Source: Helichrysum umbraculigerum (lineage: Eukaryota > Streptophyta > Magnoliopsida > Asterales > Asteraceae). From it: a DNA stretch of 64,000 nucleotides. Location: positions 65,056,559 through 65,120,558 of the forward strand of contig CATIUR010000001.1 of NCBI GenBank assembly GCA_949592205.1, in the 5' to 3' direction. Of the stretch, positions 12,051 through 23,095 are shown piece by piece. The notes beneath the pieces are model-generated. The model made no database searches, had not been told where the DNA came from, and worked only from the letters and a program-made list of their open reading frames with translations. A program made the position numbers and the translations under genes. Positions within the stretch are counted from its first letter, which is position 1; every line of letters starts with the position of its first letter.

Positions 12051-13818
12051 ACTTTTGATTTTTATCAAGGAAACGCACGCGAGAGATTGTGAGTAAACAC
12101 CAGTATATTTGATTTGGAGTGAAAGCAAAAAGGACATTTAAATGACATTTTCCACAAGTTTAAAATTTCTAAGATAAGATTTTTGGTGGGTGTGGGATAA
12201 GTGGGTTAAGATTTAAAGGGTTTTGAAAGAAACGAACAGGCTAAGGCTCAACAGGGTTATCTAAGCGGATCATCAACACTAAAGATGAGTGTTGGAAGGG
12301 TTTTGGGCTTGAAGAGATATGATAAAAATGGGTTAAATCCTAAGGAATGTCAAGGTCATCTAACTGCACCTATACCGCGTACGGTACTCTACCAATGTGG
12401 TCTCGAAGTGCATACCAGGAGAAAGTTCTAATTCCGGATGCATGCATCGGCACACTCAAACAAACGAATAGTGAAACATTAAAGATGAATGCTTATATTG
12501 GCTCAAGATACCTCACTGCAAGTTTTTGGGTTTGTTTGTGCCTAGCCATGCGATGCCCCTCTTAGATTATCATTTTAGACCTAAGAAATTCCTATCTTAT
12601 TTACTCTTAATTTCCAAAATACCCTACTCATATATGAAAATGCTCCTTCTTAAGACATTTTGACTCAAAAAATTTTGAAAATTTTTAGCAAAAGAGAGTT
12701 TTTATGAAAATTAAGCCAACTGAATGAGTGACATATCCACTGTCGAAGTTAAGCTTATGATTTTGAGGAACATTTTCTGAGTTTGCTTTTGGAAACAAGA
12801 ATCAAGCAAGCAAACCTAAGGTATTCTATACCGCTATCCCACACTTAGAGGAACATTGTCCCTAATGTTCTCTTGAGTTGGGATTTGATAATAATCCCAC
12901 ACTTAGAGTTTGAACATATCAGAAAATGTTACTCAAGTGTTTGTTTTGAGCTGGAATCCCACACTTAGTGATAAGCTGGGGATATGGCATAGACTACTTT
13001 AATGAGAATTTAAAGCTAACAATCATATCAAAAATGAGAGTGAGAACGAGAGAACTCCCCTATCGAAGCGAAGGCAGAAGGATGGAATTCTGGAAGATGC
13101 GCTGAAGAGGAGAGCTTGACAGGAACTCTTCTTTAGCGGTGGCTCCAAGAGATCTTTCGGCTTTAGCGTGCGCAACTTACCAATAACAACTCTGTCCTCC
13201 ATCTTTACACTTCTTTCACTCTCTTGTGAAGATATCTCGTAAGTGTGAACACGTTGGGTATATTTTTACCGACTTCTTATTATAGCTTTTTACCGAAAGT
13301 GCCTAAATCCAGAATGTGAAAAGATGTTTTCTAATTCAAAATGAGTTTTAAGTCATGTGTTTTTAAACGAGTTCGAGCATCATGCGTGAAAGTAGCACGC
13401 AAGTACCTCAAATGCTCGAAACACATGTCTTGTTAAAATTTAATTCCTATTTTCCTGGATTAGGTGGTAAAAGCTGAAGTGGTGTTTTGAAAGCATTTGG
13501 TATACCCAAGTGTGAAAGATAGTCAGAGATATATCACTTCTTGGAATTTAAATACTAATATTATTAATACTAATACTAAGGATACTTATTGCACGGGTTG
13601 CCTCCCGAGAAGCGCTTCTATTTAGAGTCGAGGGCACGACTTTTCCTCTTGGATCAGCCAGAAGAGGATCTCCTAGGACTTGGGATGCGGAATGGAAGTG
13701 TCCTGGGGTTTGGTGGGTAGAATCTCATAAAATGTCGTGTGACGACTTCTGTGATGTTCGGGATTCTTGCCACATGAAGAGGATAGGTATGGAATTGCTC
13801 CTCAGCAGTCCTTTGCAA
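12051..13818. other. Element C 3' non-coding internal region
   Basis: Between the unknown ORF and the 3' LTR. No credible gene. It contains three copies of ATCCCACACTTAG (about 12837, 12895 and 12957), a phrase also found in the LTR near 11204 and in similar form in element E. GCACGGGTTGCCTCCCGAGAAGC near 13592 is a short inverted stretch. I see no strong polypurine tract right beside the LTR. Confidence 0.6.
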
Positions 13819-15618
13819 CTATAAAAGATCCATTATAGCATCTTGAACTGCCTTGGAGATTGGTCCATTAGTGTCCACAAGGGTGGCTCCATCGTGCTCA
13901 AGCGTCTCACGCACCGATCGATCTATCCGTAGGGTTTCCATAAATTCGAAGAAGCGTAGGTGGATGTCCTCATGAGTGGCATTGTTGTTGTCCTGCCCTA
14001 GCTCTTCAATGGATCTGAATATGCCTTGGATCAGCTGTTTCTGATGGTCGGTATATGTGAGCTCTGGTTTCAGGAAGATGTTAATCATCCTGTTGTAAAC
14101 CTCACGTAACCCATTGTGGAATAGCTGTCTGGGCTGCTCCCATAGGATAGAACCGAAAATGTCTTTAAGTCGTTCAAAGACGAAATATGCAACGTTAACC
14201 GTTAAACCTTCTGGAACAGAAGAAGGGATGGCTCGTGCTCTCTCGTCTGAACTGACGTGTTCTAGCTTTTCGACAATTATCTGGGCGTGATGCTCGATAG
14301 TGCAGCTGATGAAAAACCTATGTGGTGAGGACTCGTCAATGTGATCATTATCGGCCAAAGAATCTAGAAGTCCCTTGAGATACGCCATTAGCTGAACATC
14401 TACTTTGTTCTCAGGGTTCCTAGTAGCATAATCCATGTTGTGTCTGAAATTTTGGAGAAACTCCATCTGTTGGTGCGAATACGGAAATGCGGACCTGATA
14501 AATGCTTGATACACCCGGCCATACGTGGTCTTCTGTGTTTCATAGAATTCCTCTTCATCGGGGAAAGGCTCATCATTGTCTGATGATTCTCCTGCGAGGT
14601 CGTTGGCTAAGGTGTTGATGCGACTAACTAGATGTTGCGGACTCAGGTAGGAGTTGGCTCGATAAACCTCATATTCAGTCTCAATGTCCTCAATAATATC
14701 CCTCTGACATTGCGTGTATTCAATAGTAGAATCTCGTATAATCGCAATCAGAGTTCGGAAATCCTCCCCGTGTTCTTCAATAGCACTAAGCATTTCTTTT
14801 GGTTCATACACGATCGGGATATCGGTATTTCCTATAGTAGGAGGAGGGATAGTGACTGGAGGGGGAATGATTGGAGTGAGGTGAAGGCGAATGGAGCGGG
14901 TATCGATCGAAACATCAATGAAAACGATATCGTCCTCGTCACTCTCGGTTGCTGAAGTGTCTAGAAACTCAACAGCGTCGATGAGTGGTTGAGACTCGTC
15001 AGTGATCTGTGATACTGGCTGGGAAGAGTCCATCTCGATATCTCTCTCGTCCTGGGAATCAGAATCATCGCTTGATCCAGATGTACCTCCAAGCTCAATA
15101 TGTGATTGAGGCTCGGATGAGTCAAGGGGTGGAATCCCTCGAGGAGGTATATGTGGCTTAAGTAGAGACTCATCATACAGGGAGTGGTCAATCGAAGGTT
15201 CCTCTAAGTCGCGCTCTGGCAGAGGGATGAAGTTCAAAGCATAGTCTATCTGCATGATCTCTGCGGTCGGAGGGTGTGTCTCAGGAATGTGTGGCGGTGT
15301 AGCTTCCTCTGTCTCTTCCTCCTCTTCTTCTTCCTCAGTCTCCTCTTCTATCTCTTCTTCCTCAGTGTCGGAAGTAATCGTGATGGGCTCGTCAGACATA
15401 GGGGTGTCTGGTTCAAAATCATTATCCGTGGTAACTCTTCCTGTCGAAATCGCACATATCTTTGCATGCTCTGTGATAGACTGATCAGCTTGATCGATCT
15501 TGAAGGTGATAGTCTCTCCATGAGATCTAAGACTGATAGTCTGAGAGTAAACATCTATGATAGTGCGTGTGGTGTTCAAGAATGGTCTACCTAAGATGAT
15601 AGGGATATGGACATCCTC
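13819..15618 (-). CDS. Element C: unknown ORF fused downstream of protease
   Basis: An open 586-codon frame (Met at 15579), in frame with the protease but separated from it by a TAG at 15619. Its first 30 or so codons still look like the end of a retroviral-type protease domain (PIILGRPFLNTT, then TIIDVYSQTISLR). After this, where RT should begin, the protein is something else: a Glu-rich tract (about residues 75-92), a Ser/Asp-rich acidic region to about 230, then a mostly helical half without Cys/His clusters, DDE or YxDD motifs. I recognise no family. It is intact although the gag-protease part has four stops. It may be a captured host sequence or an element-specific accessory protein of a TR-GAG-like element. 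Confidence 0.6.
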   Translation of the reverse strand, partial: EDVHIPIILGRPFLNTTRTIIDVYSQTISLRSHGETITFKIDQADQSITEHAKICAISTGRVTTDNDFEPDTPMSDEPITITSDTEEEEIEEETEEEEEEEETEEATPPHIPETHPPTAEIMQIDYALNFIPLPERDLEEPSIDHSLYDESLLKPHIPPRGIPPLDSSEPQSHIELGGTSGSSDDSDSQDERDIEMDSSQPVSQITDESQPLIDAVEFLDTSATESDEDDIVFIDVSIDTRSIRLHLTPIIPPPVTIPPPTIGNTDIPIVYEPKEMLSAIEEHGEDFRTLIAIIRDSTIEYTQCQRDIIEDIETEYEVYRANSYLSPQHLVSRINTLANDLAGESSDNDEPFPDEEEFYETQKTTYGRVYQAFIRSAFPYSHQQMEFLQNFRHNMDYATRNPENKVDVQLMAYLKGLLDSLADNDHIDESSPHRFFISCTIEHHAQIIVEKLEHVSSDERARAIPSSVPEGLTVNVAYFVFERLKDIFGSILWEQPRQLFHNGLREVYNRMINIFLKPELTYTDHQKQLIQGIFRSIEELGQDNNNATHEDIHLRFFEFMETLRIDRSVRETLEHDGATLVDTNGPISKAVQDAIMDLL

Positions 15619-17239
15619 CTAAATGTCCATCACTACAAAGTCTGTGGGAAATAGGAACTTATCAACTTGAACCATGATGTTCTCAGCTATTCCCTTAGGG
15701 TGTCTAATGGATTGGTCAGCTAGCTGGACACTCATTTTGGTTGGTTTAAGGGGTCCTAATTCCAATCTGGTGTAAAGTGAATAGGGCATCAGGTTGATAC
15801 TGGCTCCTAGGTCGGCTAGAGAGTGTATCATGCCCGAGTGATAGATCGAACAAGGAAGGGTGAAGCGTCCAGTATCTCCTAATTTCTCAGGGATAGAGTT
15901 CTTTATAAGAGCTGAACATTCCGCATTCAGTGGGACATTGGGTACTTCGGGTACCTTATCCTTGGTCGACAAGAGTTTCAGGATGTATTTTGAACTGGAA
16001 GGGGTTCGGGACACGGTGTCCAAGAACTTTCCATTGAGACGGAAGTCGTTAACCTAATAGGCTTTCTTAAGAAGGCCGGGAAACGGGATGCGTACTTCCC
16101 TTTGTGGTGTAGGGACAGACAGGGACTAAACTGTCGGCAGGACAGGAGTATCTTCCTTCACCGGAGAAGGAGTGGGATGTTGGCTCAGTGCCACCTTCTT
16201 GTCTGTAGTACTCATCTGTTTGGCCTCTTCTACATGTGGGTTCTGTACCGTGTTACTAGGGAGATTACCCTGGGGCCTAGAGTCAAGACGTTGGGCTAGC
16301 TGTCCTATCTGGGTCTCAAGATTTTTGAGAACGGCCAGTTGGTTCCTAATGAATAGATCGGTTTGGTCCTGCCTAGCGCTAGTCTTTTGTTTAATTTGGT
16401 GCTGGCCTTGGATGAACTTAGTGAGGGTATCATCCGTACTAGTAATGGGCACTATGGTCTTAGAGGGTTCGGTCGATTGTGCTGCATCGGGTGCAGTCAA
16501 TGATAGTGGTTGGTTATAGGTGAGTTGGGGTTGTTGTAGGTAAGACGGGTACCTAGGTTGGTAGTTGGGCTGAAAGGGTGGTTGGTTCCTAGGTGGGTAT
16601 TAGGTGCCTCTAGTCCTAGGCGGAGAGGTTCGAGCGAAGCCAGGTGGATTTTGTTGGTGAGCTGGAAATTGAGCATAGTAAACCGTTCCATCAGCAGGAT
16701 CCTCGTACTCAACCTGATAACTTTCTGTTGGGAGGTTGGCACAGTTCTGGCATGCATGAACTTGATGGGCGTGCTGGGATGGTTTCTTCATTTCGCCAAT
16801 CTGCTTCGTTAGGTGCTCGATCTTCTCTGTCAGAGACTTGATAGCTTCGGTTTGGAATGGATTGGGTGCAGCAATCTGTGCTGATGATGAGGAATGCTCA
16901 CCAGAGTTCCAGTCGTGATGGTGCATCGTCATATTCTCGATCAAGTTCCAAGCTTCCTCATCGGTGAGTTGCATGAAGTTGCCCTGAGCAGCGGCGTCAA
17001 GGGTAGTGCGATGGTTTGGAGCGAGACCGTTGTAAAACGTGCACAGCTGGCTGGTTTTCTCTATAAGGTGGTTAGGGCATTTGTTCAACAGACTCTTGTA
17101 TTTCTCCCATGCTGTGTAGATAGACTCATCATGAGCTTGGTGGAAGTTCATAATGTCATTCTTGTACTTGGTTTGCTTAGCCGGAGGAAAGTACTTAGTA
17201 AGGAATTTTGTAGCCATATCCGTCCAGGAGGTGATAGAG
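15619..17239 (-). pseudogene. Element C gag (C-terminal part) and aspartic protease, with stops
   Basis: Continues the gag reading frame from 41744 across the element B insertion; codons join in frame through TAGAG. FLTKYFPPAKQTKYKNDI and TLDAAAQGNF are typical of the Ty3 gag domain (retrotrans_gag) of Athila/Tat elements. The CQNCANLPTESYQVEY region is a decayed zinc knuckle. The protease lies near 15780-15830 with DLGASINLMP (DLG in place of DSG, as is usual in this group). In-frame stops are TAA at 16600, TAG at 16126, TAG at 16054 and TAG at 15619, so no full polyprotein can be made. Confidence 0.8.
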
Positions 17240-17787
17240 TGATGATCCCAGCTAGAGATCTTAGTATGTATTACTTTGATTGATTATTAATAAGCTTGCG
17301 GAATAGTTTATTAATAACTTGAAGAACAAACTTGTATATAACAGAATATCTAACCAAAAGCTTCAATATTATTAACAATAATACGAACACACAATTTGTG
17401 TTAGGGTTTACAACCTTGAAGCTAATAACTAGAATGAATTCGTCACCCTCTAGGGTTTTACAGGATCTCTATTTATAACATATAGAGTCCTTTACAGAAT
17501 CAAACTATTATGGAATCATATCTATTCCATAATTCTCTCTATTCAACTATATCTAACCAACAGTGGTTATCTATATCACTAACAGGGGTAGTACTCGTAT
17601 ATTATCAACAGTGGTTGAGTACTTAATACAAAATACAAACTACACACTAACAGTGGCACTGTTAGACAAACTACTTGACAGCGGCAGCTACTAACTAGCA
17701 GTGGCAACTACTAACAGTGGTAGTACTTCTAACAGCGGCACAATACTTGTATTCTGAGCAAATCTAGCAGTGTCTCAGTTCTCAACA
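17240..17787 (-). mobile_element. Element B 3' LTR
   Basis: 548 bp. Minus-strand TATAAA at 17472-17477. Upstream of it (17560-17775) are nine copies of a degenerate word, plus-strand form TAACAGTGGCA with variants such as AACAGGGGTA and GACAGCGGCA. Near-identical to 41191-41738. Confidence 0.95.
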
Positions 17788-17800
17788 ATCTCCCCCTATA
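17788..17800 (-). other. Element B polypurine tract
   Basis: The plus strand reads ATCTCCCCCTATA directly after the LTR; the minus strand is therefore a G-rich purine tract, the second-strand primer site. Confidence 0.85.
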
Positions 17801-17829
17801 CTTGATCATTCAGAGTAATGATTCAAGTT

Positions 17830-20800
17830 TCAATCCTTCTTTTCTTCTTCTATCTCCTTCATCGTTTGCCTCTTATGCAGTTGATTGAACACCATGTATA
17901 AAGCTCTGTAAGCTCCTTCAGTAATGATGGTTGTAGATAACTTCAAATCAACCAATCTATTCAGCAGCCCTGTTCCCAGCACATAGTGTCGATCATCAAA
18001 CATGTAGATCACCTGCCCATTGTTAAATACTACCATGTGTACTCCAGCTCTGGAAAAATATCTCCAGGTTATAACCCTTTGATGATAGTGAAAGAATAAG
18101 TGATACATGCTAGCTGGTTCAAACATGCTTTGCAATAACTCCATCATTTGTCTTTCAATCACAGCCTCAGAGTTCTTTCTATTCCTGATTCTGCTCACTT
18201 GATACAACTCCATAAGATCATCTCTTGTACAGATTCTGAGCAAATCAATCATACTCCCAACATGGTCATCAAATCCTCTTTCCCTTTCAATCTTGATCTC
18301 AAGGATCATTTTTCTGAAACCATAATCAATTGCTACTCCTTCCCAATTTATAATTCTAGCCTTTCTTGGTCCTTCAGAAATCTCCTTGCTATCAGTCAGA
18401 ATCTTGATTCTCTTTTTCAACTCTGGATCAAATCTTGGAATGTCAGGAATAACATTGTCTTTAGAAATCTGATTTTTCCATGAATTTCTTCTGACTTCAT
18501 TCTGCTTATCCTCTAAGGCTTTCTCTGCTGCCTCAGCAGCTGCTTTTTCTCTTCTTTCTTCTTCTTCTTTCAAAAACTTTACCATTTCCCTATCTGCCTT
18601 TTCTTTCTTCTCCTTCATCAATGCATTCAAATGCCTATTCTCTTCCAATTTCTTGGTCCACTCATCATCTCTTCCCATATACCTATCATATGCCTGTTCC
18701 AGCTTCTGCATATTCCATCCTTTAACAATTTTAGCTGGGGCATAATTATCAGACAGAGCATTGATCATTTGTCTTCTCCTTTCAGCATATGGTAAAGGTT
18801 TACTCCTCTTCTTGGCTAATTCCTCTTGCTTTTTCTTTCTAGCCCTTTCCTCATTTGACCTTTTCATCAACAAAAATCCAGAAGATAACTCTTCCTCTTC
18901 ATTACCTTTCTTCTTCTTTAAATAATCATGAACTCTCTGAGCAGGAAGCTTTAATCCTTGTGCAGTCTTTTCTTTAACAATCTCTGCAGCTTTCTGTGTA
19001 ATAGTCACTACACTCAGATCATCCAAAATCATTTTAACATCATCACCCTCTTCTTCAGCTTTAGCTTCTGCAGCTCTCCTTATCAACCTTTCCATTTCTT
19101 CTACTTGCATCCTTAGCATATCATGAGACTCAAGATGAGGTTCTTTAATTTCTTTCACTTTTGATTTTTCTTTTAACTTTCCTTTACCTTTGTCTTTTGG
19201 ATCAATCACAGGCAATTTAGACTCAGGCTTGAGTGGTGAAGTTGGTTCTCTTATTGTAATAGGTACCTCTCTTGGTCTTGTTGTTGTGGTAGTTGTGGCA
19301 GGGGTTGATATGACAGCAGTGGTGATTAGTGTATCAACAGTGGTAGGTGTTAGTGTACTAACAGGGGTAGATGTAACAGTGGTAGTGTTAGTGTTGACAG
19401 TGGTTGAAATTGTGACAACAGTGGTAGAAGTTTTGACAGGGGATAAAGTATTAGTTGGCTTTCTTCTGGGAATAGATTTCTTTTTTGTAAAGGTCTGCAA
19501 CTTCTTCTCTTCATCAATTGACTTTGATTGCTCCCCCTTAATCTCAACTTCTCCTTCTTTCATCTCTTTTTCAACATCATCAACCACCTCATACACTGGC
19601 CTATCACTGAAACTGACTCTTTTCTTATTTTCCAGGTTAGCACCCATCACATCCCAAAAATATAATCTAAGTGCAGCTTTCTCAGGCAACCCTTTATTCA
19701 ATGGAAATACCTGATAAACTGTTTCATCTGTTTCATCAGTCTGCTCTGCTCCTGCACCATCACTTGTATTAACATTTTCAGAAGAATCTTCACCAGTATA
19801 TACCACCATTCTTCTGTCATCTGCAGCATTTACCATCTCATCATCTAAACTTTCATGTATCACATAATCAGAGACATTGAGCTCCTCCTCAGCCTTATCC
19901 CTGCTCTGCACATAATCATCATCTTTATCATCAAACACTAACTCCACAGTGTCTTCTGATTGCACCTCATTATGCTCACATATATCCATCTCAACTGTAT
20001 TATCATCAAGCTCAAGCACCTCTGTAGCTGCAGAATCATCATGCATCTCATCAATATTTATCATTGCTCCACTCATATCATCATGAGGTTCATGTGAATC
20101 ATCATCATCATCACCTGCTTTTCTTGAACCATCATCTTCAGGCATATTATCATCATCTGCTTTCTTCTCCCCCTTGCCTGAAGATTCCTTTAACTTATTC
20201 GCAGGTAGAAGAATATTGTTGACAGCCTCCTCAAGCATTACCAATCTATTCTGCACATCAAGCAACTCTGCCTTCTGATGATCAATGATCTCCTTCTGCT
20301 TAGCAATTAACTCATCCTGAGCTTGAATTTTCTGTTGAGCCTCTTTTCTGTAAGCCCTTTCCCTCTCATATTTGCTCCACAGTTTATTGATATCATGTAC
20401 AAGATAGGAAATCGTCAATTCATCAGTATCACTAGGCTCATCAACATTAGAGTGTGACCTCTTAGTTGAATCCTTGCCCACATCTGCCACTGCAGATGTC
20501 CCTTGGTTATTGGTACTGGGACCTACATTTGAATCATCACCCATAGGTTCATCAAACATAGTTGCCTCTGGTTGGGTCTGATTAATGTTACCACTATCCT
20601 GCCCTGCCAGTGGGCTAGAAACAGTAGTGGCAGCCCTTCCAGAATGAACATTTTCATCAAGTATGTTCACCTGTTGTGTTGGGACAGTTGACTGAGACTG
20701 TGGAGAAACAGGAATCTCCATAGCCTGTGTAGCCTTCTTGGATTTCTTGGCTTTAGATTGGGTAGGCTGTTTGTTCCCTTGTTTTCTTTTGATGCCACCT

Positions 20801-21675
20801 CCTGATGTGTGTTCAGAACCAACTTGTGTTGTTGGTCTGTCATCATTTGGTCCAGATGGTGTTGGTAATACACCACCAGTGGCAGAAGGAGTAACTAGCA
20901 TTGTAGAAAATAATGCAGTTTCCTTCTTAGAAAAAGCATTCTGATACTGATTCATAGCCTTAATAGTCCTCAAAGATAGAGTAGAACTAACAATCACACT
21001 ATCCTCTGCTGGCAGATTTGACAATTGATTATTCAATAAAAGCTGAACAAATCTAGGGTACATAACGAATGTATCACCCTTTACATTCCTAACCATATTA
21101 TCTAAGATAAATCTAGATATATTAAATTTAATACCCTGTGCCAAGCAGATAATAGGATATGCAATAGTAGAACTAAATTCATTAAAACTAGTTCTCTTTT
21201 GAGACAAACATACCAGAAAAGTATGAATGTAGAACTTCCATTGAGGACAAAACCATGACTTCAAGAAAGTATATTCTGATCTTGTCTTTCCTGAACCTTC
21301 ATACCCCATATCCATAATGCCTTTAAACAAATCTTCTCTCGATAATTCCAGAATTCCACCTTCATCATCAAACTGTAAAAGCTCTCTTAGAACAATCTCA
21401 GTAACCATTACCTTCTTACCCTTGACAGTGGAATGAATGTGAGTAATGCCATTAACATTCCCTTCCTTTGCATTCTGCCAGAATTCTTGAATATGCGATC
21501 GAATTAATCGTGGACAAACAGTAAGGGCATGTGTAACTGGACAATTACTTAAGAAATCAATAATAGGGTGAAAATACTCATCGGCAAGTTCTTTATTCAA
21601 GAAAGCCCTCATATTGTGTTCAGAATGAACACTTAGCGTAGAATGATCAGAATCAGATGACAATGAAGATGCCAT
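17830..21675 (-). CDS. Element B accessory protein (1281 aa) in the env position
   Basis: A single uninterrupted ORF between RNase H and the 3' LTR. An N-terminal globular region (about residues 20-260) has motifs shared with the element A protein: MGYEG, a Trp/His segment (WKFYIHTF) and MYPRF followed by LSNLP. Next come Lys-rich, NLS-like stretches (KRKQGNK, KAKKSKK, about 290-315), a coiled coil (about 430-490), a very acidic region (about 500-650) and a Thr/Val-rich region (about 750-810) encoded by tandem copies of the element's CCACTGTT word. Then follow charged helices (about 850-1080) and a C-terminal region (about 1090-1270) with FDDRHYVL, comparable to VYDHRHLMNL in element A. No signal peptide or membrane segment is seen, so it is not an envelope protein. 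Function unknown; nuclear location is inferred from the basic stretches. The 5' side looks like a gene promoter and leader. Confidence 0.8.
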   Translation of the reverse strand: MASSLSSDSDHSTLSVHSEHNMRAFLNKELADEYFHPIIDFLSNCPVTHALTVCPRLIRSHIQEFWQNAKEGNVNGITHIHSTVKGKKVMVTEIVLRELLQFDDEGGILELSREDLFKGIMDMGYEGSGKTRSEYTFLKSWFCPQWKFYIHTFLVCLSQKRTSFNEFSSTIAYPIICLAQGIKFNISRFILDNMVRNVKGDTFVMYPRFVQLLLNNQLSNLPAEDSVIVSSTLSLRTIKAMNQYQNAFSKKETALFSTMLVTPSATGGVLPTPSGPNDDRPTTQVGSEHTSGGGIKRKQGNKQPTQSKAKKSKKATQAMEIPVSPQSQSTVPTQQVNILDENVHSGRAATTVSSPLAGQDSGNINQTQPEATMFDEPMGDDSNVGPSTNNQGTSAVADVGKDSTKRSHSNVDEPSDTDELTISYLVHDINKLWSKYERERAYRKEAQQKIQAQDELIAKQKEIIDHQKAELLDVQNRLVMLEEAVNNILLPANKLKESSGKGEKKADDDNMPEDDGSRKAGDDDDDSHEPHDDMSGAMINIDEMHDDSAATEVLELDDNTVEMDICEHNEVQSEDTVELVFDDKDDDYVQSRDKAEEELNVSDYVIHESLDDEMVNAADDRRMVVYTGEDSSENVNTSDGAGAEQTDETDETVYQVFPLNKGLPEKAALRLYFWDVMGANLENKKRVSFSDRPVYEVVDDVEKEMKEGEVEIKGEQSKSIDEEKKLQTFTKKKSIPRRKPTNTLSPVKTSTTVVTISTTVNTNTTTVTSTPVSTLTPTTVDTLITTAVISTPATTTTTTRPREVPITIREPTSPLKPESKLPVIDPKDKGKGKLKEKSKVKEIKEPHLESHDMLRMQVEEMERLIRRAAEAKAEEEGDDVKMILDDLSVVTITQKAAEIVKEKTAQGLKLPAQRVHDYLKKKKGNEEEELSSGFLLMKRSNEERARKKKQEELAKKRSKPLPYAERRRQMINALSDNYAPAKIVKGWNMQKLEQAYDRYMGRDDEWTKKLEENRHLNALMKEKKEKADREMVKFLKEEEERREKAAAEAAEKALEDKQNEVRRNSWKNQISKDNVIPDIPRFDPELKKRIKILTDSKEISEGPRKARIINWEGVAIDYGFRKMILEIKIERERGFDDHVGSMIDLLRICTRDDLMELYQVSRIRNRKNSEAVIERQMMELLQSMFEPASMYHLFFHYHQRVITWRYFSRAGVHMVVFNNGQVIYMFDDRHYVLGTGLLNRLVDLKLSTTIITEGAYRALYMVFNQLHKRQTMKEIEEEKKD

Positions 21676-22337
21676 TGATGTAATTGATGAACGAACGAAG
21701 AGTGAATTACAATAAACAACTCAAAGCGAGAGCGATTATTGAAGGGTTTTGAAAATTTTGAAAGCGCAATTGAAAAAGTGAAGTATTTGAGTATTTATTT
21801 GATGACAGTGCCAAGCCCTAAAAATAGAACTAGCAGTGGCACTGCTGGTTATACCCAACAGGGGCACAATTTACAAACAAACCCAACAGGGGTACCTCAC
21901 TTGGTCAATTTATAGTCAACCCTTTCTAACCATCTAACAAAGCTAGCAGCGGCTGATAGTCTAGCAGGGGCATCCGACAAATGAAACGCCAACTTAGAAC
22001 TAACAGGGGCATAAACTTATCTTAGTTAGACAACGAATTTTTTTTTTTTTTTTTTTTTTTTAACCAAAAAATAAGAAGAAACAAATAAAACATTAAATTC
22101 CAGCTCAAGTGATGTCTCTTGACAGTGGCTGAAACCTGCAGTATTAAACTAAGAAAAACAACTAGCAGGGGTTAAATTACACACATATACAGCAGGGGTT
22201 TAAAATACATTGACAGTGGCAAAGGTAAACTAACAGTGGCACCATCTGTTATCATGATGAAGCTAACAGTGGCAACACCTGACCCTGTCACATACAATAT
22301 ATTTTACCCCTGTTAGTATCAAATCCAGACCAAAACA
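21676..22337. other. Element B spacer between RNase H and accessory ORF
   Basis: No gene. It holds about a dozen AACAGTGGCA/AACAGGGGCA/AGCAGCGGC words (21807-22015 and 22120-22280), a T24 run near 22038-22061, an AT-rich TATA-like stretch (ATAAATA, minus, near 21795) and a CT-rich leader just upstream of the accessory ORF. It looks like an internal promoter for that ORF, with the same word upstream as in the LTR. Confidence 0.55.
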
Positions 22338-23095
22338 CTACGTGAGATTGATCATACCAATATTAGTTATCAAAAATGTAAATCTTCCTACATCAAATGC
22401 TTTTGTAAAAAGATCTGCAAGTTGATTATCAGTATGAATTTTAAAAATATGAATCAATCTTTTATCATAACAATCTCGTATAAAATGATATCTGATCTCA
22501 ATGTGTTTGGTTTTTGAATGCTTAACTGGATTCTGAATGATACTAATAGCAGAAGTATTATCAATATAAATAGGAGTGTTCATGAAAGTCAAACCATAAT
22601 CCAGCATTTGATTCTGAATCCAAAGAACCTGTGCACAGCAACTTGATGCTGCAACATATTCTGCTTCTGCTGTAGAAGTGGAAACCGTGGTCTGCTTTTT
22701 ACATTGCCATGACACTAATCTATTTCCAAGAAATTGACATCCTCCACTGGTGGATTTTCGATCCATGTTCTCACCACCATAGTCACTATCTGTGAAAGCC
22801 TTAAGCTCAAAATCTGATCCTTTAGCATACCAAAGTCCCAAATCAGGTTGACCTTTCAAGTATCTAAAGATCCGTTTCACAGCATACATGTGTGACTGCT
22901 TTGGATTGGTTTGATACCTAGCACAAAGACACACTGCAAACATAATGTCAGGTCTAGATGAAGTTAAATACATCAAAGAACCAATCATTGACCTGTACAA
23001 GTGCACATCTACTTCTTCTCCATCAGGATCAGAAGTAAGATGTTTGTGTGCCTCCTTAGGAGTGCTAGCTATCTTCCCATCTTTATAACCAAATT
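22338..23095 (-). CDS. Element B RNase H and end of pol
   Basis: The frame continues from the RT remnant across the element A insertion. RNase H residues are present: AFTDSDYGG, TAEAEYVAA, IDNTSAIS and NQLADLFTKAFD. SLMYLTSSRPDIMFAV precedes RNase H as in other Copia pols. The domain is intact, but the upstream RT and integrase are deleted and A separates this exon-like piece from the rest. Confidence 0.9.

Noticed and set aside
14632..14955. Plus-strand ORFs opposite the element C unknown ORF (also 15254-15594)
   Set aside because: Antisense shadows of the longer minus-strand frame; Ser-rich translation of the Glu tract.
17830..21675. Calling the accessory ORF an envelope gene because of its position
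   Set aside because: No signal peptide, membrane segment, cleavage site or Cys pattern seen; basic and coiled-coil features suit an intracellular, probably nuclear, protein.
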